A DNA stretch of 64,000 bases from Deltaproteobacteria bacterium RIFCSPHIGHO2_02_FULL_40_28 (lineage in GTDB: Bacteria > UBA10199 > 2-12-FULL-40-28), in contig MGRJ01000024.1 of NCBI GenBank assembly GCA_001798135.1, positions 1-64,000 on the forward strand, given 5' to 3'. The translations under genes were made by a program, and so were the position numbers. Every line of letters begins with the position of its first letter. Position 1 is the first letter of the stretch. Shown here in pieces: positions 8,681-19,345 of this stretch. The notes under the pieces were generated by a model. The model had not been told where the DNA came from. It did no database searches and was given only the letters and a program-made list of their open reading frames with translations.

Positions 8681-9426
8681 TCACACAAGAACGTTTACAA
8701 AAAGTAATTGCTGCTTCTGGGCGTTACTCGCGTCGCCAAGCTGAAGAACTCATTAAACAAGGCAAAGTGATTGTGGATGGGAAAAAGATTACCCAGTTAG
8801 GAAGTAAAGTTAATCCACAGCAATCTCGTATTGTAGTGTGTGGACGGCTTATTTTTAATCGTGCACAAAAAAAATATTTTTTATTCCATAAACCACGTCA
8901 GTGTATGGTAACACGAGATGATCCAGAAGGCAGAAAAACCATTTATGATTATCTTCCGCAGAAGATGAAAAATTTTAAACCTGTAGGGAGACTCGATTAT
9001 GATTCTGAAGGCCTGCTTCTTTTAACCAATGATGGAGAATTAGCCCAAAAACTAACCCATCCTCAATTTCATATCGAAAAAATTTATGAGGTAAAAGTGG
9101 TATCTAAACCCCATTTACGGCAATTAGAAAGATTAAGAACTGGCTTTGAATTGGATGGTCGCAAAACACTTCCCATGAAAGTAGATATTATTGATGAAAA
9201 TCCAAAATCAACTTGGCTTTCTATGGTTTTGCATGAGGGAAGAAATCGTCAAATTCGAAGAATGTGTGATAAAGTAGGACTTACAGTGAAAACTTTAGTA
9301 AGAACCCAGTTTGGACCCTTTGCCTTAAAGGGTATTCCTTATGCAAAATATAAGGAAGTTTCTCTGAACTTGACACCATTTGTTAGCCGCTTTATACCAA
9401 GAATCCGATATGAAAAAGCAGTATAA
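8677..9426 (+). CDS. rluB: RluB/RsuA-family rRNA pseudouridine synthase
   Basis: The enzyme isomerises a specific rRNA uridine to pseudouridine. An N-terminal S4 RNA-binding domain (RLQKVIAASGRYSRRQAEELI) precedes the catalytic domain with VGRLDYDSEGLLLLTNDG, where the Asp of RLDYDSEG is the nucleophile. The C-terminal EGRNRQIRRM motif is also intact. GTG8677 overlaps the scpB stop as GTGA, a typical coupled start. The scpA-scpB-rluB order is common in bacteria and supports the RluB (23S) rather than RsuA (16S) assignment, though the motifs alone do not separate them. Confidence 0.88.
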   Translation: MITQERLQKVIAASGRYSRRQAEELIKQGKVIVDGKKITQLGSKVNPQQSRIVVCGRLIFNRAQKKYFLFHKPRQCMVTRDDPEGRKTIYDYLPQKMKNFKPVGRLDYDSEGLLLLTNDGELAQKLTHPQFHIEKIYEVKVVSKPHLRQLERLRTGFELDGRKTLPMKVDIIDENPKSTWLSMVLHEGRNRQIRRMCDKVGLTVKTLVRTQFGPFALKGIPYAKYKEVSLNLTPFVSRFIPRIRYEKAV

Positions 9427-9691
9427 TCTTACAATCTTAAAACAGGATTTTACGATTAAAAGTGATGCAGACGAAAAACATGTGAAAAAAGTTTCGGATT
9501 ATGTTAATAAGAAAATGCATGAATTGGTCTCTGGCAATAAGGCGACTTCAAGTTTAAATGTAGCTATCTTGGCCGCATTAAATATTGCTGATGATTTTTA
9601 TAAACTCAAAATCCAACACAATGACATGATTGAAAAATGGTCTGGTCAGTTGGATGATCTTATCGGCAAGATGGAAAAACTTGGATCATAA
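9410..9691 (+). CDS. zapA: Cell division protein ZapA
   Basis: ZapA crosslinks FtsZ protofilaments at the division ring. The 93-residue product has the family layout: an N-terminal beta strand segment (YNLTILKQDFTIKSDADEKHVKKVSDYVN in outline) and a C-terminal helix expected to form a coiled coil. ATG9410 fits the family start, and the frame can extend only to a TTG at 9380. The gene is followed by 6S RNA and fau, the order seen across many Proteobacteria, which supports the call independently of the modest sequence signal. Confidence 0.88.
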   Translation: MKKQYNLTILKQDFTIKSDADEKHVKKVSDYVNKKMHELVSGNKATSSLNVAILAALNIADDFYKLKIQHNDMIEKWSGQLDDLIGKMEKLGS

Positions 9692-9697
9692 ATCGGG

Positions 9698-9882
9698 AAA
9701 CCCTGCCTGGTACGTGGGGATTTAAGTATTTTTTAACCGATAAATTATTTTTGGAGGTTGTTCCTTATTCTGGTGTGCATGCTTGGGAAACCAAGAAGCC
9801 TAAAAGAATAACACGACTTCCACCTGGTTATTGACTAGGGTTTAAAAATGAAAATCCTTTCACGGCTTATGGTGGGGTTTTT
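9698..9882 (+). ncRNA. ssrS: 6S RNA
   Basis: 6S RNA binds the housekeeping RNA polymerase holoenzyme by mimicking an open promoter. The diagnostic block is the hairpin CTTGG-GAAA-CCAAG (9782-9795) followed directly by AAGCCTAAAA. It matches the conserved arm of E. coli 6S RNA (stem then AAGCCTTAAAA), including GCATGC just before it. The outer stem can close with AAACCC (9698-9703) against GGGGTTT (9874-9880) and GGGATTT against AAATCC. The position between zapA and fau is the classical one. Ends are approximate; a T-run at the 3' edge may serve as terminator. Confidence 0.9.
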
Positions 9883-9894
9883 TCTGATCCCTTC

Positions 9895-10476
9895 ATGAAT
9901 AATAATCAATCCAAACAAATTTTAAGAAACGAAATTCTGGAAAAGCGCTTAGCTTTGACAAAAGAACAAGTTCATACGCGGAGCCGTGATATAGAGCTTC
10001 GTCTTATGAATCATCCACTTTGGAAGGAAATTGAAACCATTGGTTTGTATGCCCCTGTTAAAAATGAGGTGGATACAACCATGCTCCTCATGAATGCCTT
10101 GGAAATGGGAATGTCGGTTTATTTTCCACGAGTAGAGCAGGGTTTAGAATTTTATGAAGTGAGTGGTTTGGATGATTTACAAAGAGGGGCTTGGAGTATT
10201 CCAGAGCCAAAATATGAGTGTATTAAGCTTGGGGCTGACAAAAAATTGGATCTTCTCATTGTCCCAGGGGTTGTGTTTGATCATTATGGTTATCGTTTGG
10301 GTTATGGAAAAGGTTTTTACGATAGTGTTCTTACTAAGGTGGCCATGAAAACGATGGCCCTAGCATATGACTTTCAAATTGTGCCAAGTATTCCCGTTGA
10401 AGAATGGGACCTGGCAGTGTCAAACCTCATCACAGAGTCGGGTGAATTTCCACTCAAAAAGAAAGCATTAAAATGA
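9895..10476 (+). CDS. fau: 5-formyltetrahydrofolate cyclo-ligase
   Basis: The enzyme uses ATP to convert 5-formyl-THF to 5,10-methenyl-THF, returning a storage folate to one-carbon metabolism. The 193-residue protein has the expected length. Family motifs are the N-terminal [10 protein letters not shown], the central [13 protein letters not shown] and the nucleotide-binding [21 protein letters not shown]. It starts 12 nt after the inferred end of 6S RNA, the gene order known for ssrS-ygfA/fau. It overlaps tyrS by four bases (ATGA). Confidence 0.93.
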   Translation: MNNNQSKQILRNEILEKRLALTKEQVHTRSRDIELRLMNHPLWKEIETIGLYAPVKNEVDTTMLLMNALEMGMSVYFPRVEQGLEFYEVSGLDDLQRGAWSIPEPKYECIKLGADKKLDLLIVPGVVFDHYGYRLGYGKGFYDSVLTKVAMKTMALAYDFQIVPSIPVEEWDLAVSNLITESGEFPLKKKALK

Positions 10477-11675
10477 CAACTGCAGAGATCCAATTAAAAG
10501 AACTTGCTCGTGGTGTACTAGAAATTATTGATGAAGGTGAACTTTTAAAAAAAATAAAAAAAGGAAAACCGCTTATAATCAAGGCAGGTTTTGATCCTAC
10601 GGCACCCGATTTACATTTAGGGCATACAATTCTTCTTAATAAGTTAAAACAATTTCAGGATTTTGGACATCAAGTGATTTTTTTGATTGGTGATTTCACC
10701 GCAAAAATTGGGGATCCTTCCGGACGCAATTCCACACGGCCGCCCTTGTCTGATGAAGAGATCAAAAAAAATACCGCGACGTACTGCGATCAGATTTTTA
10801 AAATTCTGAATCCCAAAAAAACAAAAATCAGGTACAATTCGGAATGGCTTGAGAAACTTGGGGCTGGGGGGATAATTGATTTGGCCTCACGTTTTACGGT
10901 CGCACGCATGTTGGAGCGCGATGATTTCAAGAGTCGTTTCAAAGCAGGCACGGACATTAGTATTCAAGAATTTTATTACCCTTTGCTCCAAGGTTATGAT
11001 TCTGTGGTTTTGCATGCTGATGTTGAATTGGGCGGCACAGATCAAAAATTTAATTTGCTCATGGGCAGAACTTTGCAACGGCGCTATCACCAGGAATCCC
11101 AGGTGGTGTTGATGATGCCGCTGCTTGAGGGTACGGATGGTGTCAGGAAAATGAGCAAGTCCTATGGTAATTATATTGGCATTCAAGAATCTCCTAAGGA
11201 AATTTATGGAAAAGTGATGTCGATTACAGACGAGCTCATGTGGCGTTATTATGAACTTTTAAGTTTTATATCCTTAGAGGAAATTCAGTCTTTAAAGCAA
11301 AAAGTGGTGGAAGGAAGTCAACATCCCAAACAAGTTAAAAGTAACTTGGCTATGGAATTGGTTGAACGGTTTTATTCTAAAAAAGAAGCTTTGCATGCTA
11401 TGCAAGAGTTTGAATCTGTTTTTAAATCCAAATCTCTTCCCAATTCTATTGAAGAAAAAGTTTATTCTCGCGGGAGCGATGAGGTAGGAATCCTACATCT
11501 CATAACCGAACTAGGGATGGCTGCAAGCAATGGAGAGGGGCGACGTTTGATTGCACAAGGAGGGGTTAAATTAGATCAAAAAAAAGTGTCTGATCCTTTT
11601 CTTAAAATCAAAAAATCTGGTACTTACCTCATCCAAGTAGGAAAACGTCATTTTAAAAAGGTCCGGTTTGAATAG
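10473..11675 (+). CDS. tyrS: Tyrosyl-tRNA synthetase
   Basis: This class I synthetase charges tRNA-Tyr. The 400-residue product has a Rossmann domain with DLHLGHT (residues 46-52) as HIGH motif and an intact KMSKS (226-230). The anticodon-binding region is helical. A C-terminal S4 domain (about residues 335-395) includes [18 protein letters not shown]. The [13 protein letters not shown] and IGDPSGRN motifs place it in the TyrZ-like branch of bacterial TyrRS. The start overlaps the fau stop, and the 3' end overlaps the next gene. Confidence 0.94.
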   Translation: MTTAEIQLKELARGVLEIIDEGELLKKIKKGKPLIIKAGFDPTAPDLHLGHTILLNKLKQFQDFGHQVIFLIGDFTAKIGDPSGRNSTRPPLSDEEIKKNTATYCDQIFKILNPKKTKIRYNSEWLEKLGAGGIIDLASRFTVARMLERDDFKSRFKAGTDISIQEFYYPLLQGYDSVVLHADVELGGTDQKFNLLMGRTLQRRYHQESQVVLMMPLLEGTDGVRKMSKSYGNYIGIQESPKEIYGKVMSITDELMWRYYELLSFISLEEIQSLKQKVVEGSQHPKQVKSNLAMELVERFYSKKEALHAMQEFESVFKSKSLPNSIEEKVYSRGSDEVGILHLITELGMAASNGEGRRLIAQGGVKLDQKKVSDPFLKIKKSGTYLIQVGKRHFKKVRFE

Positions 11676-14094
11676 TCAAGAGAGTAAAAAGATCTCTTTT
11701 CTTGAAGTATTAGCCAATCGATGGGTTCGATTCGAATCCAAAAATCCTTTTTTAATTTTTATTATTTTAATTTTCTTAGTTTTAGCTTCTCTATGGGGTG
11801 CTCTTCATTTAAAAATTGATAGTGATTATCTTGCTTTTTTGCCTGAGACGTTTCCAGGAGTTCAAAATCTTAAAAAAGTTCAGGAAAAAACAGGCGGTTT
11901 TGGAAATTTTATGCTTGTTTTAGAGGGCGGAAAGCCAGAAGCCAGGCGTCTTGTGGCCCGTAAGTTTGTTGATCAGGTAGTAAAACTACCTTGGGTGGAT
12001 TATGCAGAGTATAAAAAAGGTTGGGAGAAAATTGAGAAAAGCCGTCTTCTTTTTTTAAGTGTAGAAGATCTAACTGAAATACGAGATCGTCTTAAAAGAT
12101 TTGTTGATTACAAAAAAAATCCTCTTACTTTATCTTTTTTTAATTCAGATGAAAATGATCCCACTTATTTTCGTTTAGAGGATATCGAAAGAAAATATCA
12201 AAGTACTACCTTTGGCTCAGCTTATTATGAAGATCCTCTTTTACGTTATACAATTGCTGTTGTTTGGCCAAAAGGTTCCATGACAAATCTTAATTTTGCC
12301 GAGCATGCTTTTTTTGATTTAAAAAAGATTATCGAAAGGCTTGATATTAAAAAAGACTTTCCAGATTTACAGGCCGATATTGGCGGAGAATTTGTTAATA
12401 AACTTGATGAATATCAAGCTCTCCTTTCTGATTTTAAATTAAGTCTGCTTTTTGTGCTTGTTTGTATTTTTCTTGTCCTGTTTTTTACTTTTCGAAGTTT
12501 GATTACAGTTTTCTATGTTATTTTTCCTCTCATTTTAGGTGTTTTATTTTGTGTTGGTATTTCCTGGTTTTTAGTTGACAGCTTAAATCTGCTCACTGTT
12601 TTTCTTTTTGGAATTTTATTTGGATTGGGTGTGGATTATGGAATTTATTTTCATTCCCGTTTTTTAGAAGAAAGAAAAAATTCAGATAATCTTTTAACGG
12701 CTATCAGCCATGTTATTCATACAACGGGCCGCGCAACACTTAATGCAGCAATTACAAATTCTTTAGCCTTTTTAACACTTGTGTTTACTCATTTCCGTGG
12801 TTTTCAAGAATTTGGTCTTTTAGTTTCAGTTGGAATTTTTGTTTTGTACTGCACTTATATTGTAACCCTTCCCTTGTTATGGCTTGTAGGAGAGAAATTT
12901 TCCCTATTCGAGAGTTCTAAAATTGTTTATCCCCAATTTTTTAAAAGAGCCTTTATTTCAAAAAACATTTTTGTTTTTACCATTGTTTTGGCACTGGGAG
13001 GTCTTTTTCTTATTAACAAAATTCAGTTTGAGTATGATTATGGTAAATTAAGAATGAAGGGGGGTACTTATGAAAAACTGAGTTCTAAAATTCATGCAGT
13101 TTTCCCCCTGTCTAAAACTCCTGCAGTGATTGTTGCTGATAGTTTAGAAGAAGTTCATGCAATTGTGGATGCTGTTAAAAACAAAATTCCAACTTCTCAA
13201 ACTATCGATACAGTTAAATCCCTCATTGATTTTATGCCCAAGGATGCTGATAAAAAAAGAACTTTAATCCATGAAATTAAAAAAATAGTGGTAGATAACC
13301 GAAATCTTTTTGAAAGTGGTACTTCTTTAACCAGTGAACAGAAAAAAGAATTAGCTGAAAAATATATTCCCTACTTGGATCCTCAACATATTCAGATTGA
13401 AGATATCCCTAAAGGGTTGCTTCGTTACTTTAAAGGGGTGGAAGGTAAACCAGGTTTTTTGGTTTATATTTATGATAAGGTAAGACTCTCTGATGCTAGA
13501 AATGCACTGGCTTATGCCAATGACATCCGTGCAATTAAAACTCCAAATAAAACTTTTTATCCCGCAGAAGGATCTTTTCTTTTTGCAGATGCTGTTGTTT
13601 TGATGAAGAAAGAGGCTGCCAGAGCTTTTTTAATTATTTTAATAGCCATTTTTTTAGTATTGCTGATTGATTTTAAAAACTTGAAGGCAGCTCTTTTAGT
13701 GTGTTTTCCTCTCATCACAGCACTTTTAATTACCTTTCTGATTATGGTTATTTCAGGGCAAAAATTAACAATCTTTAATGTTGTGATGTTTCCTATTTTA
13801 ATTGGAATGTGTGTCGATAGTTTTGTGCATTTTTATCACCGGTATCGCGAGCACCCCACACAAAAAAATGCAGTGGATGTGGTGGTAAGAACAACAGGAA
13901 GTGCAACTCTTGTTGCTTCCCTCATTAACATGATTGGTTTTGGCAGTATGTTTTTATCTCAGCATCAAGGATTAAAGTCTATTGCCGTGGTGGCACTTAT
14001 TGGTATGCTTTCAATTTTATACTGTGTACTTTTCTTTTTTCCAACCTGCCTTAATTATTTATATGGACCAGGAGGCATTTCCACGAAGGAGTGA
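11668..14094 (+). CDS. RND/MMPL-superfamily membrane exporter
   Basis: An 808-residue membrane protein with the two-fold RND layout: one N-terminal transmembrane segment (about residues 27-47), a large extracytoplasmic loop, a five-helix bundle (about 255-420), then a second copy of the same arrangement (helices near 425-445 and 640-795). [19 protein letters not shown] and [18 protein letters not shown] are the paired transmembrane motifs, with the acidic residues used for proton coupling. Family members move lipids, hopanoids or other hydrophobic compounds. The substrate here cannot be told. TTG11668 overlaps tyrS. Its last 36 bases overlap the convergent korB gene. Confidence 0.82.
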   Translation: MNSQESKKISFLEVLANRWVRFESKNPFLIFIILIFLVLASLWGALHLKIDSDYLAFLPETFPGVQNLKKVQEKTGGFGNFMLVLEGGKPEARRLVARKFVDQVVKLPWVDYAEYKKGWEKIEKSRLLFLSVEDLTEIRDRLKRFVDYKKNPLTLSFFNSDENDPTYFRLEDIERKYQSTTFGSAYYEDPLLRYTIAVVWPKGSMTNLNFAEHAFFDLKKIIERLDIKKDFPDLQADIGGEFVNKLDEYQALLSDFKLSLLFVLVCIFLVLFFTFRSLITVFYVIFPLILGVLFCVGISWFLVDSLNLLTVFLFGILFGLGVDYGIYFHSRFLEERKNSDNLLTAISHVIHTTGRATLNAAITNSLAFLTLVFTHFRGFQEFGLLVSVGIFVLYCTYIVTLPLLWLVGEKFSLFESSKIVYPQFFKRAFISKNIFVFTIVLALGGLFLINKIQFEYDYGKLRMKGGTYEKLSSKIHAVFPLSKTPAVIVADSLEEVHAIVDAVKNKIPTSQTIDTVKSLIDFMPKDADKKRTLIHEIKKIVVDNRNLFESGTSLTSEQKKELAEKYIPYLDPQHIQIEDIPKGLLRYFKGVEGKPGFLVYIYDKVRLSDARNALAYANDIRAIKTPNKTFYPAEGSFLFADAVVLMKKEAARAFLIILIAIFLVLLIDFKNLKAALLVCFPLITALLITFLIMVISGQKLTIFNVVMFPILIGMCVDSFVHFYHRYREHPTQKNAVDVVVRTTGSATLVASLINMIGFGSMFLSQHQGLKSIAVVALIGMLSILYCVLFFFPTCLNYLYGPGGISTKE

Positions 14095-15075
14095 GTTAAG
14101 ATCAGCTTTCTTTTTTTGGGCTTCCTTGCTTTGGTTACTTAACAGTTGATCATAGGTTGGTTTGTGTATGGAACGGAAAACACCCAGGGGTACAGGCAGC
14201 CCTAAACTTTCAAAGCGACTTAAGAGAAAAGGATAGGCAGGATTGGGATCTTTTGCGTTATGAATTAAGGCCTGTTTTTTATCTTCTTCACTTTTTAAGG
14301 TAAAGATTTCTGGATTTAAACCATTTAAGCGAATTGCTTTATCTTTATTTTTTCCAAAGATGAGAGGTTTCCCATGTTCTAAAAAGAGGGAAGTATCTTC
14401 TCTTGTTTCTTTATCAGTAACTGCAGTAAAAGCATTATCATTAAAAACCATGCAGTTTTGAAAAATTTCTACAAAAGCTGATCCCTTGTGTTTTGCAGCA
14501 TGAAGAAGTATCTCACTTAAATGTTTGGGATTAGAATCGACACTTCTTGCCACAAAGCTAGCCTCAGCTCCCAGGGCTAGTGAGAGAGGATTTAAAGGGT
14601 AATCAATTGATCCATCAGGGCTTGATTTTGTTTTTTTACCAGCTTCTGAAGTAGGAGAGTATTGCCCCTTGGTTAATCCATAAATTTTGTTATTAAAAAG
14701 AAGAATTTTTAAATCAACATTTCTACGAAGAGTATGAATGAGATGATTGCCTCCTATAGAAAGCCCATCTCCATCACCGGTTACCACCCACACTTGTAAA
14801 TCTGGGTTAGTAGACTTAATGCCTGTTGCAATAGCAGGAGCGCGACCATGAATGGTATGAAGTCCATAGGTGTTTACATAGTAAGGAAAGCGACTAGAAC
14901 ATCCAATCCCAGAAACAAAAACCATTTTTTCACGTGCGATGCCAAGCTCGGGTAGTACCCGTTGCATGAAAGCCAAAATAGCATAATCGCCACAACCAGG
15001 ACACCAGCGCACTTCCTGGGAGGTAACAAAATCTTTGCGGGTTAGCTTGCCACTCGTTTGGGTTTCTTCTCCCAT
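14059..15075 (-). CDS. korB: 2-oxoacid:ferredoxin oxidoreductase, beta subunit
   Basis: This is the thiamine-diphosphate-binding subunit of an enzyme that oxidatively decarboxylates a 2-oxoacid to its acyl-CoA, passing electrons to ferredoxin. The 338-residue protein shows WCPGCGDYAILAF near the N-terminus, GRAPAIATGIK, and GDGDGLSIGGNH, the ThDP/Mg motif. Length and the partnering alpha subunit fit KorB of the two-subunit KorAB type. 2-Oxoglutarate is the likeliest substrate, but pyruvate cannot be excluded. The start has an AAAGGAGAT ribosome site and overlaps korA by 34 nt. Confidence 0.9.
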   Translation of the reverse strand: MGEETQTSGKLTRKDFVTSQEVRWCPGCGDYAILAFMQRVLPELGIAREKMVFVSGIGCSSRFPYYVNTYGLHTIHGRAPAIATGIKSTNPDLQVWVVTGDGDGLSIGGNHLIHTLRRNVDLKILLFNNKIYGLTKGQYSPTSEAGKKTKSSPDGSIDYPLNPLSLALGAEASFVARSVDSNPKHLSEILLHAAKHKGSAFVEIFQNCMVFNDNAFTAVTDKETREDTSLFLEHGKPLIFGKNKDKAIRLNGLNPEIFTLKSEEDKKQALIHNAKDPNPAYPFLLSRFESLGLPVPLGVFRSIHKPTYDQLLSNQSKEAQKKKADLNSLLRGNASWSI

Positions 15076-16928
15076 TGCTGATCTCCTTTTAAAATTTCTT
15101 TAATTCCCCTTACAATTTCTTTTACTTTGAAAGGCTGGCCTTGCACTTTGTTGATTTTGTGTACGGCAATAGCCCACTTTCCTTGAATGATTTGCGCCAG
15201 TTGTCCCAAATTCATCTCGGCTATGATAATTGTTTCGAATTGATCAAGAATTTCTTTAAAATTTGATGGAAAGGGATTTAAGTAACGCAGATGAATTTGG
15301 GCTATTTTTGTGTTTTGTTTATTCAATTGTTGAACAGCTGTTGTAATGGCTCCATAAGTGCTGCCCCATCCTACAATTAAAACTTTTGATTGAGGATCTC
15401 CCTCAATTTTTAGTTGGGGGATATCTCTACTGATCCCTTCAACCTTAGCAGCTCTTATTTTTACCATGGCTTCGTGGTTTAAAGGATCGTAACTTACATT
15501 TCCTATCCCATCTTGTTTTTCTAAACCTCCAAGGCGATGTTCCATGCCCTTGGTTCCAGGAAGAATCCAGGGTCTAGCTAATGTGATGGGATCTCGAGAA
15601 TAAGGTTCCAAACCAGAAGGACCTACTGGATGGTGGGTTTTGATTTGAGGCAAAGTAGATATATCTGGAATTTTCCAGGGATCGGCTCCATTGGCTAGAT
15701 AAGCATCTGACAGATAAAGAATTGGAGTCATGTAGGTAGTAGCCAAGCGAACGGCTTCAATGGCCATATCAAAACAATCTGCAGGGGTGGCAGGAGCTAT
15801 AACAGGCATGGGGCATTCGCCATGTCTTCCATAAATAGCTAAAAATAAATCTGCTTGTTCGGTTTTGGTAGGAAGACCTGTAGAAGGGCCACCTCTCTGG
15901 ACATCAACGATCACAAATGGAAGCTCCATCATCACACCCAATCCCAGAGTTTCTCCTTTTAAAGATAAGCCTGGTCCGCTTGTTCCAGTCAAAGCAATAG
16001 CTCCTGTAAAAGAAGCACCTAAAGCCATTCCTGCTGCTGCAATTTCATCTTCAGCTTGAAGGGTTTTAACCTTAAATTCCTTGTGTTTAGAAAGTTCATG
16101 TAAAATCTCAGAGGCAGGGGTGATGGGGTAACTTGCATAAACTAATTCTTTTTGAGCAAGAGTGGCTGCTGTAATAAAGCCTAAGGCTGTGGCTTCATTA
16201 CCTGTAATATGGCGATATTCTCCTTGAGGGAGGCGTGCCTTAGGCACACGATAGGTTTTACGAAAAATGTCAGTGGTTTCACCAAAATTATAGCCACTTT
16301 TTAAAGCGAGGATGTTGGCAGTACCTAAATTGGGTTTAGTTTTAAACTGGTTGGTAATCCAAGAAATGGTTTGATCCATAGGACGGTGGTAAAGCCAAAA
16401 CATAACGCCTAGGGCAAAGAAATTTTTGCAACGTTCAACTTCCTTACGAGTAAGCGGAGAGCCCTCTAGGGCTTTTCCTGTGAGCTTAGTCATGGGCAGT
16501 GGGTAGAGAAGAAATTTTGAAAGGCTTTCATCATGCAAGGGATTCATGGTGTAACCAGCGAGTTTTAAATTTTCTTCAACGAAGGTATCTTCGTTAACAA
16601 TAAGAATACCTCCTTCTTTCAGATCTTTAATATTAGCTTTTAAAGCAGCGGGATTCATGGCTACTAAAACATCAGGTGTATCTCCTGGAGTTTTAATATC
16701 ACGTGATGAGAATTGGATTTGATAGCCTGAAACCCCAGGTAGACTTCCTGCGGGGGCTCTAATTTCTGCCGGGTAATCAGGAAATGAAGAAATATCGTTT
16801 CCAAAAACAGCAGATGCCTGGGTAAAACGAGTTCCAGCGATTTGCATTCCATCGCCAGAATCACCACAAAAGCGAATAACAACTTCTTCTTTTTCTTCAA
16901 CTTCTTTAGTGGGAATTACTTCTGACAT
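15042..16928 (-). CDS. korA: 2-oxoacid:ferredoxin oxidoreductase, fused gamma-alpha subunit
   Basis: The 628-residue protein fuses the gamma domain (RFCGDSGDGMQIAGTRF near the start, then PDYPAEIRAPAG) to the alpha domain (GNEATALGFITA, YPITPASEIL, TGTSGPGLSLKGETLGLG). This is the arrangement of KorA in two-subunit KorAB enzymes. No ferredoxin-type cysteine cluster is visible in it. ATG16928 is preferred over TTG16949 because a GGAGG at 16938-16942 is well spaced for it. A TATAAT sequence on this strand at 16949-16954 could be the -10 box, although it would leave a very short leader. Confidence 0.9.
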   Translation of the reverse strand: MSEVIPTKEVEEKEEVVIRFCGDSGDGMQIAGTRFTQASAVFGNDISSFPDYPAEIRAPAGSLPGVSGYQIQFSSRDIKTPGDTPDVLVAMNPAALKANIKDLKEGGILIVNEDTFVEENLKLAGYTMNPLHDESLSKFLLYPLPMTKLTGKALEGSPLTRKEVERCKNFFALGVMFWLYHRPMDQTISWITNQFKTKPNLGTANILALKSGYNFGETTDIFRKTYRVPKARLPQGEYRHITGNEATALGFITAATLAQKELVYASYPITPASEILHELSKHKEFKVKTLQAEDEIAAAGMALGASFTGAIALTGTSGPGLSLKGETLGLGVMMELPFVIVDVQRGGPSTGLPTKTEQADLFLAIYGRHGECPMPVIAPATPADCFDMAIEAVRLATTYMTPILYLSDAYLANGADPWKIPDISTLPQIKTHHPVGPSGLEPYSRDPITLARPWILPGTKGMEHRLGGLEKQDGIGNVSYDPLNHEAMVKIRAAKVEGISRDIPQLKIEGDPQSKVLIVGWGSTYGAITTAVQQLNKQNTKIAQIHLRYLNPFPSNFKEILDQFETIIIAEMNLGQLAQIIQGKWAIAVHKINKVQGQPFKVKEIVRGIKEILKGDQQWEKKPKRVAS

Positions 16929-16973
16929 TGCCTCTGGCCTCCAATCCAATTATAATGCGGTTAATAAATTATT

Positions 16974-16993
16974 ACTATCCTAAACTATCCTAA
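16974..16993. repeat. Tandem 10-bp direct repeat between divergent genes
   Basis: Two perfect copies of ACTATCCTAA sit end to end between korA (minus) and the peptidase gene (plus). The 10-bp period places both copies on one face of the helix, as in operators. No regulator is identified. Confidence 0.6.
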
Positions 16994-17004
16994 AAGGTTG
17001 AATA

Positions 17005-17871
17005 ATGTCAATATTTTTAATAGGTTACCGTGTTTTCCGAATTCTGACGCAATTAGTCAATTTTGTTGGGATTTTTGTCGTTTTCACTCCTTCTGTTGTT
17101 TATGCAAGCACTTTTTCCCATGATGGTTATCTTAGATTATACCACAGTCATCGGCATGAATTTCTAGAAATCGAATACGAAAAAAACAAGCAATTTATTC
17201 CCAGTGCGTTGGATAAAATCAATTATTTTATGCGTTCACGAGATAGTGGGAAGGTAGCAGAAATTAAACCCGAACTTATTATACTTTTAGATCATTTAGG
17301 GGATCACTTTAAAATTGATACCATTGAAGTGATTTGTGGTTATCGAAGTAGCGAGTTTAACCGGAAATTAAAAAATGCAGGGCGTAATGTGGCAGATTTT
17401 TCAACCCATATTTTAGGAATGGCTGCAGATATTCATTTTGATGAAGTACCCGAATCAAGTCTGGCTTCTTATGCTTGGAAATTAAAACAGGGTGGGGTTG
17501 GGTACTACCCTGATTTGATGATGGTTCATGTTGATTTAGGAGAAAAACGAAAGTGGCAAGAAGGTTCTTTTTCTAATCGCACTGATATTGGAATTTTTAA
17601 TCCCGAAAGCTCGCTTCAGTTAAAAACTGATCGGGCTTTTTATTTTTCAAAAGATGCCATAGGGCTTACAGTTAATTTTCCAAAAAAATCTTTTCAACTT
17701 AGTGTGGAGAAATTTCATTTAGGTCAATGGAGAAAAGTAGGTCAGTTGACTTTTGTTTCCAATCAAACTATCAAAATTCAAGATCTGGGTATTTCCCCTG
17801 GAAAGTATCGGTTTCGCTACGAAGAAGCTTCTCATTGGCAAAATTCAAATGAGTTTTATTTTAAAAGGTAG
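17005..17871 (+). CDS. M15-type (DUF882/YcbK-like) murein peptidase-like exported protein
   Basis: An N-terminal hydrophobic signal segment ends near VYAS (about residues 30-35). The catalytic domain follows: GYRSSEFNRKL, then STHILGMAADIHF and GGVGYYPDLMMVHVDLGEKRKW. The SxHxxGxAxD plus HVD pattern supplies the zinc ligands of the D-Ala-D-Ala carboxypeptidase (M15) fold. Family members act on peptidoglycan peptides in the periplasm. The C-terminal 95 residues form a separate, unrecognised beta-rich extension. It is transcribed divergently from korAB. Confidence 0.82.
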   Translation: MSIFLIGYRVFRILTQLVNFVGIFVVFTPSVVYASTFSHDGYLRLYHSHRHEFLEIEYEKNKQFIPSALDKINYFMRSRDSGKVAEIKPELIILLDHLGDHFKIDTIEVICGYRSSEFNRKLKNAGRNVADFSTHILGMAADIHFDEVPESSLASYAWKLKQGGVGYYPDLMMVHVDLGEKRKWQEGSFSNRTDIGIFNPESSLQLKTDRAFYFSKDAIGLTVNFPKKSFQLSVEKFHLGQWRKVGQLTFVSNQTIKIQDLGISPGKYRFRYEEASHWQNSNEFYFKR

Positions 17872-17926
17872 GGGATTCTCCTTGTCTTAAAATCCATTTT
17901 CAAGTAGCAAGTTTGGACTCAACATT

Positions 17927-19345
17927 ATGATTTTCCCGACTTATTCAGAATTTAAAGCTTTGGCCAAAAAAGGGAATTTAATTCCAGTAGTCAGAGAAAT
18001 CCCCGCTGATTTAGATACTCCAGTTTCAGCCTTTTTAAAACTAGGGAAGGCAGAGTATGGTTTTATGTTTGAAAGTGTGGAAGGGGGTGAAAAATGGGGG
18101 CGTTATAGCTTTGTGGGTGTTAATCCTGCTCATGTGATCCGCATGATGGAACAAAAAGATTATTTAAGTGAACTCGAAAATTTAATGAAGAGTTACAAGC
18201 CTGTTGTACTTCCGGATCTTCCTCGTTTTTATGGGGGCTTGGTTGGCTACTTATCTTATGATGTGGTGAATTCATTTGAAAAAATTCCACAAAAGGAAAA
18301 AGAAGCTACTCCTTTTCCTTATGCCATTTTTCTTTTAACAAGTACCCTCTTAATTTTTGATAACTTAAGACAGGTTATTCAAGTTGTTTCTAATGTTTAT
18401 CTTGACCCTAAAAAATCACTGCAAGCTCAATATGAAAAGGCAGTGAGGAAAAATAATGGGATAGTAACAAAGCTTAAAAGTGGTTTGAAATCATCTTCAA
18501 AAAAAATAAGTATCAAAAATGAGCTGAAAGCTAGCCTCAATGAGAATCAATTTTGTAATTTAGTTGAAAAAGTTAAAAAATACATTGAGGCTGGGGATGT
18601 TTTTCAAACAGTTATTTCTCTGAGGTATACAGGTAAAACCAATATAGCCCCCTTTGATCTTTATCGTGTGCTTCGAAGGCTTAATCCATCACCTTACATG
18701 TATTACTTAAAGCTTGGAGATATGGATATTGTAGGAGCTTCTCCTGAAGTGATGGTTCGTTTAGATGAGGGCAAAGTTGAATTAAGACCCATTGCAGGGA
18801 CAAGAAGAAGAGGTAAAACTGAAGAAGAAGATAATGAATTAGAAAAAGAATTGCAAAGCGATCCTAAAGAAATGGCAGAGCATGTGATGTTAGTTGATTT
18901 AGGTCGAAATGATTTGGGCCGAGTTTGTCAAATGGGAAGTGTTAAAGTAGATGAACAAGCCATTGTGGAGAGATATTCCCATGTGATGCACCTGGTTTCT
19001 CATGTTTCTGGTAAAATTCACAAAGGAAAAAATGCCTTTGATGTGATACGCGCCACTTTTCCAGCAGGGACCCTAACAGGGGCCCCTAAAATTAGAGCCA
19101 TGGAGATTATTGAAGAATTAGAACCTTTAAGACGTGGGCCTTATGGAGGCTGTGTTGGTTATATAGGTTTTTCTGGAAATACAGATATGGCTATTACCAT
19201 TCGCACAGCCATTATTAAAAACAAAACCATCTTTATTCAAGCAGGGGCAGGGATAGTTTATAATTCGGAACCTCGTTTGGAATACAAAGAGTGTCAAAAT
19301 AAAGCGATGGCTTTGGTGAAGGCCTTAGAGTCTTTTGAGTTATGA
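17927..19345 (+). CDS. trpE: Anthranilate synthase component I
   Basis: TrpE makes anthranilate from chorismate and ammonia, the first step of tryptophan synthesis. The 472-residue product has the feedback-site-like [15 protein letters not shown] near residue 46. The chorismate-binding core includes [55 protein letters not shown] and [11 protein letters not shown]. All core motifs look intact. It overlaps trpG by four bases, so the two subunits are translationally coupled. The rest of the trp pathway is not in this window. Confidence 0.93.
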   Translation: MIFPTYSEFKALAKKGNLIPVVREIPADLDTPVSAFLKLGKAEYGFMFESVEGGEKWGRYSFVGVNPAHVIRMMEQKDYLSELENLMKSYKPVVLPDLPRFYGGLVGYLSYDVVNSFEKIPQKEKEATPFPYAIFLLTSTLLIFDNLRQVIQVVSNVYLDPKKSLQAQYEKAVRKNNGIVTKLKSGLKSSSKKISIKNELKASLNENQFCNLVEKVKKYIEAGDVFQTVISLRYTGKTNIAPFDLYRVLRRLNPSPYMYYLKLGDMDIVGASPEVMVRLDEGKVELRPIAGTRRRGKTEEEDNELEKELQSDPKEMAEHVMLVDLGRNDLGRVCQMGSVKVDEQAIVERYSHVMHLVSHVSGKIHKGKNAFDVIRATFPAGTLTGAPKIRAMEIIEELEPLRRGPYGGCVGYIGFSGNTDMAITIRTAIIKNKTIFIQAGAGIVYNSEPRLEYKECQNKAMALVKALESFEL

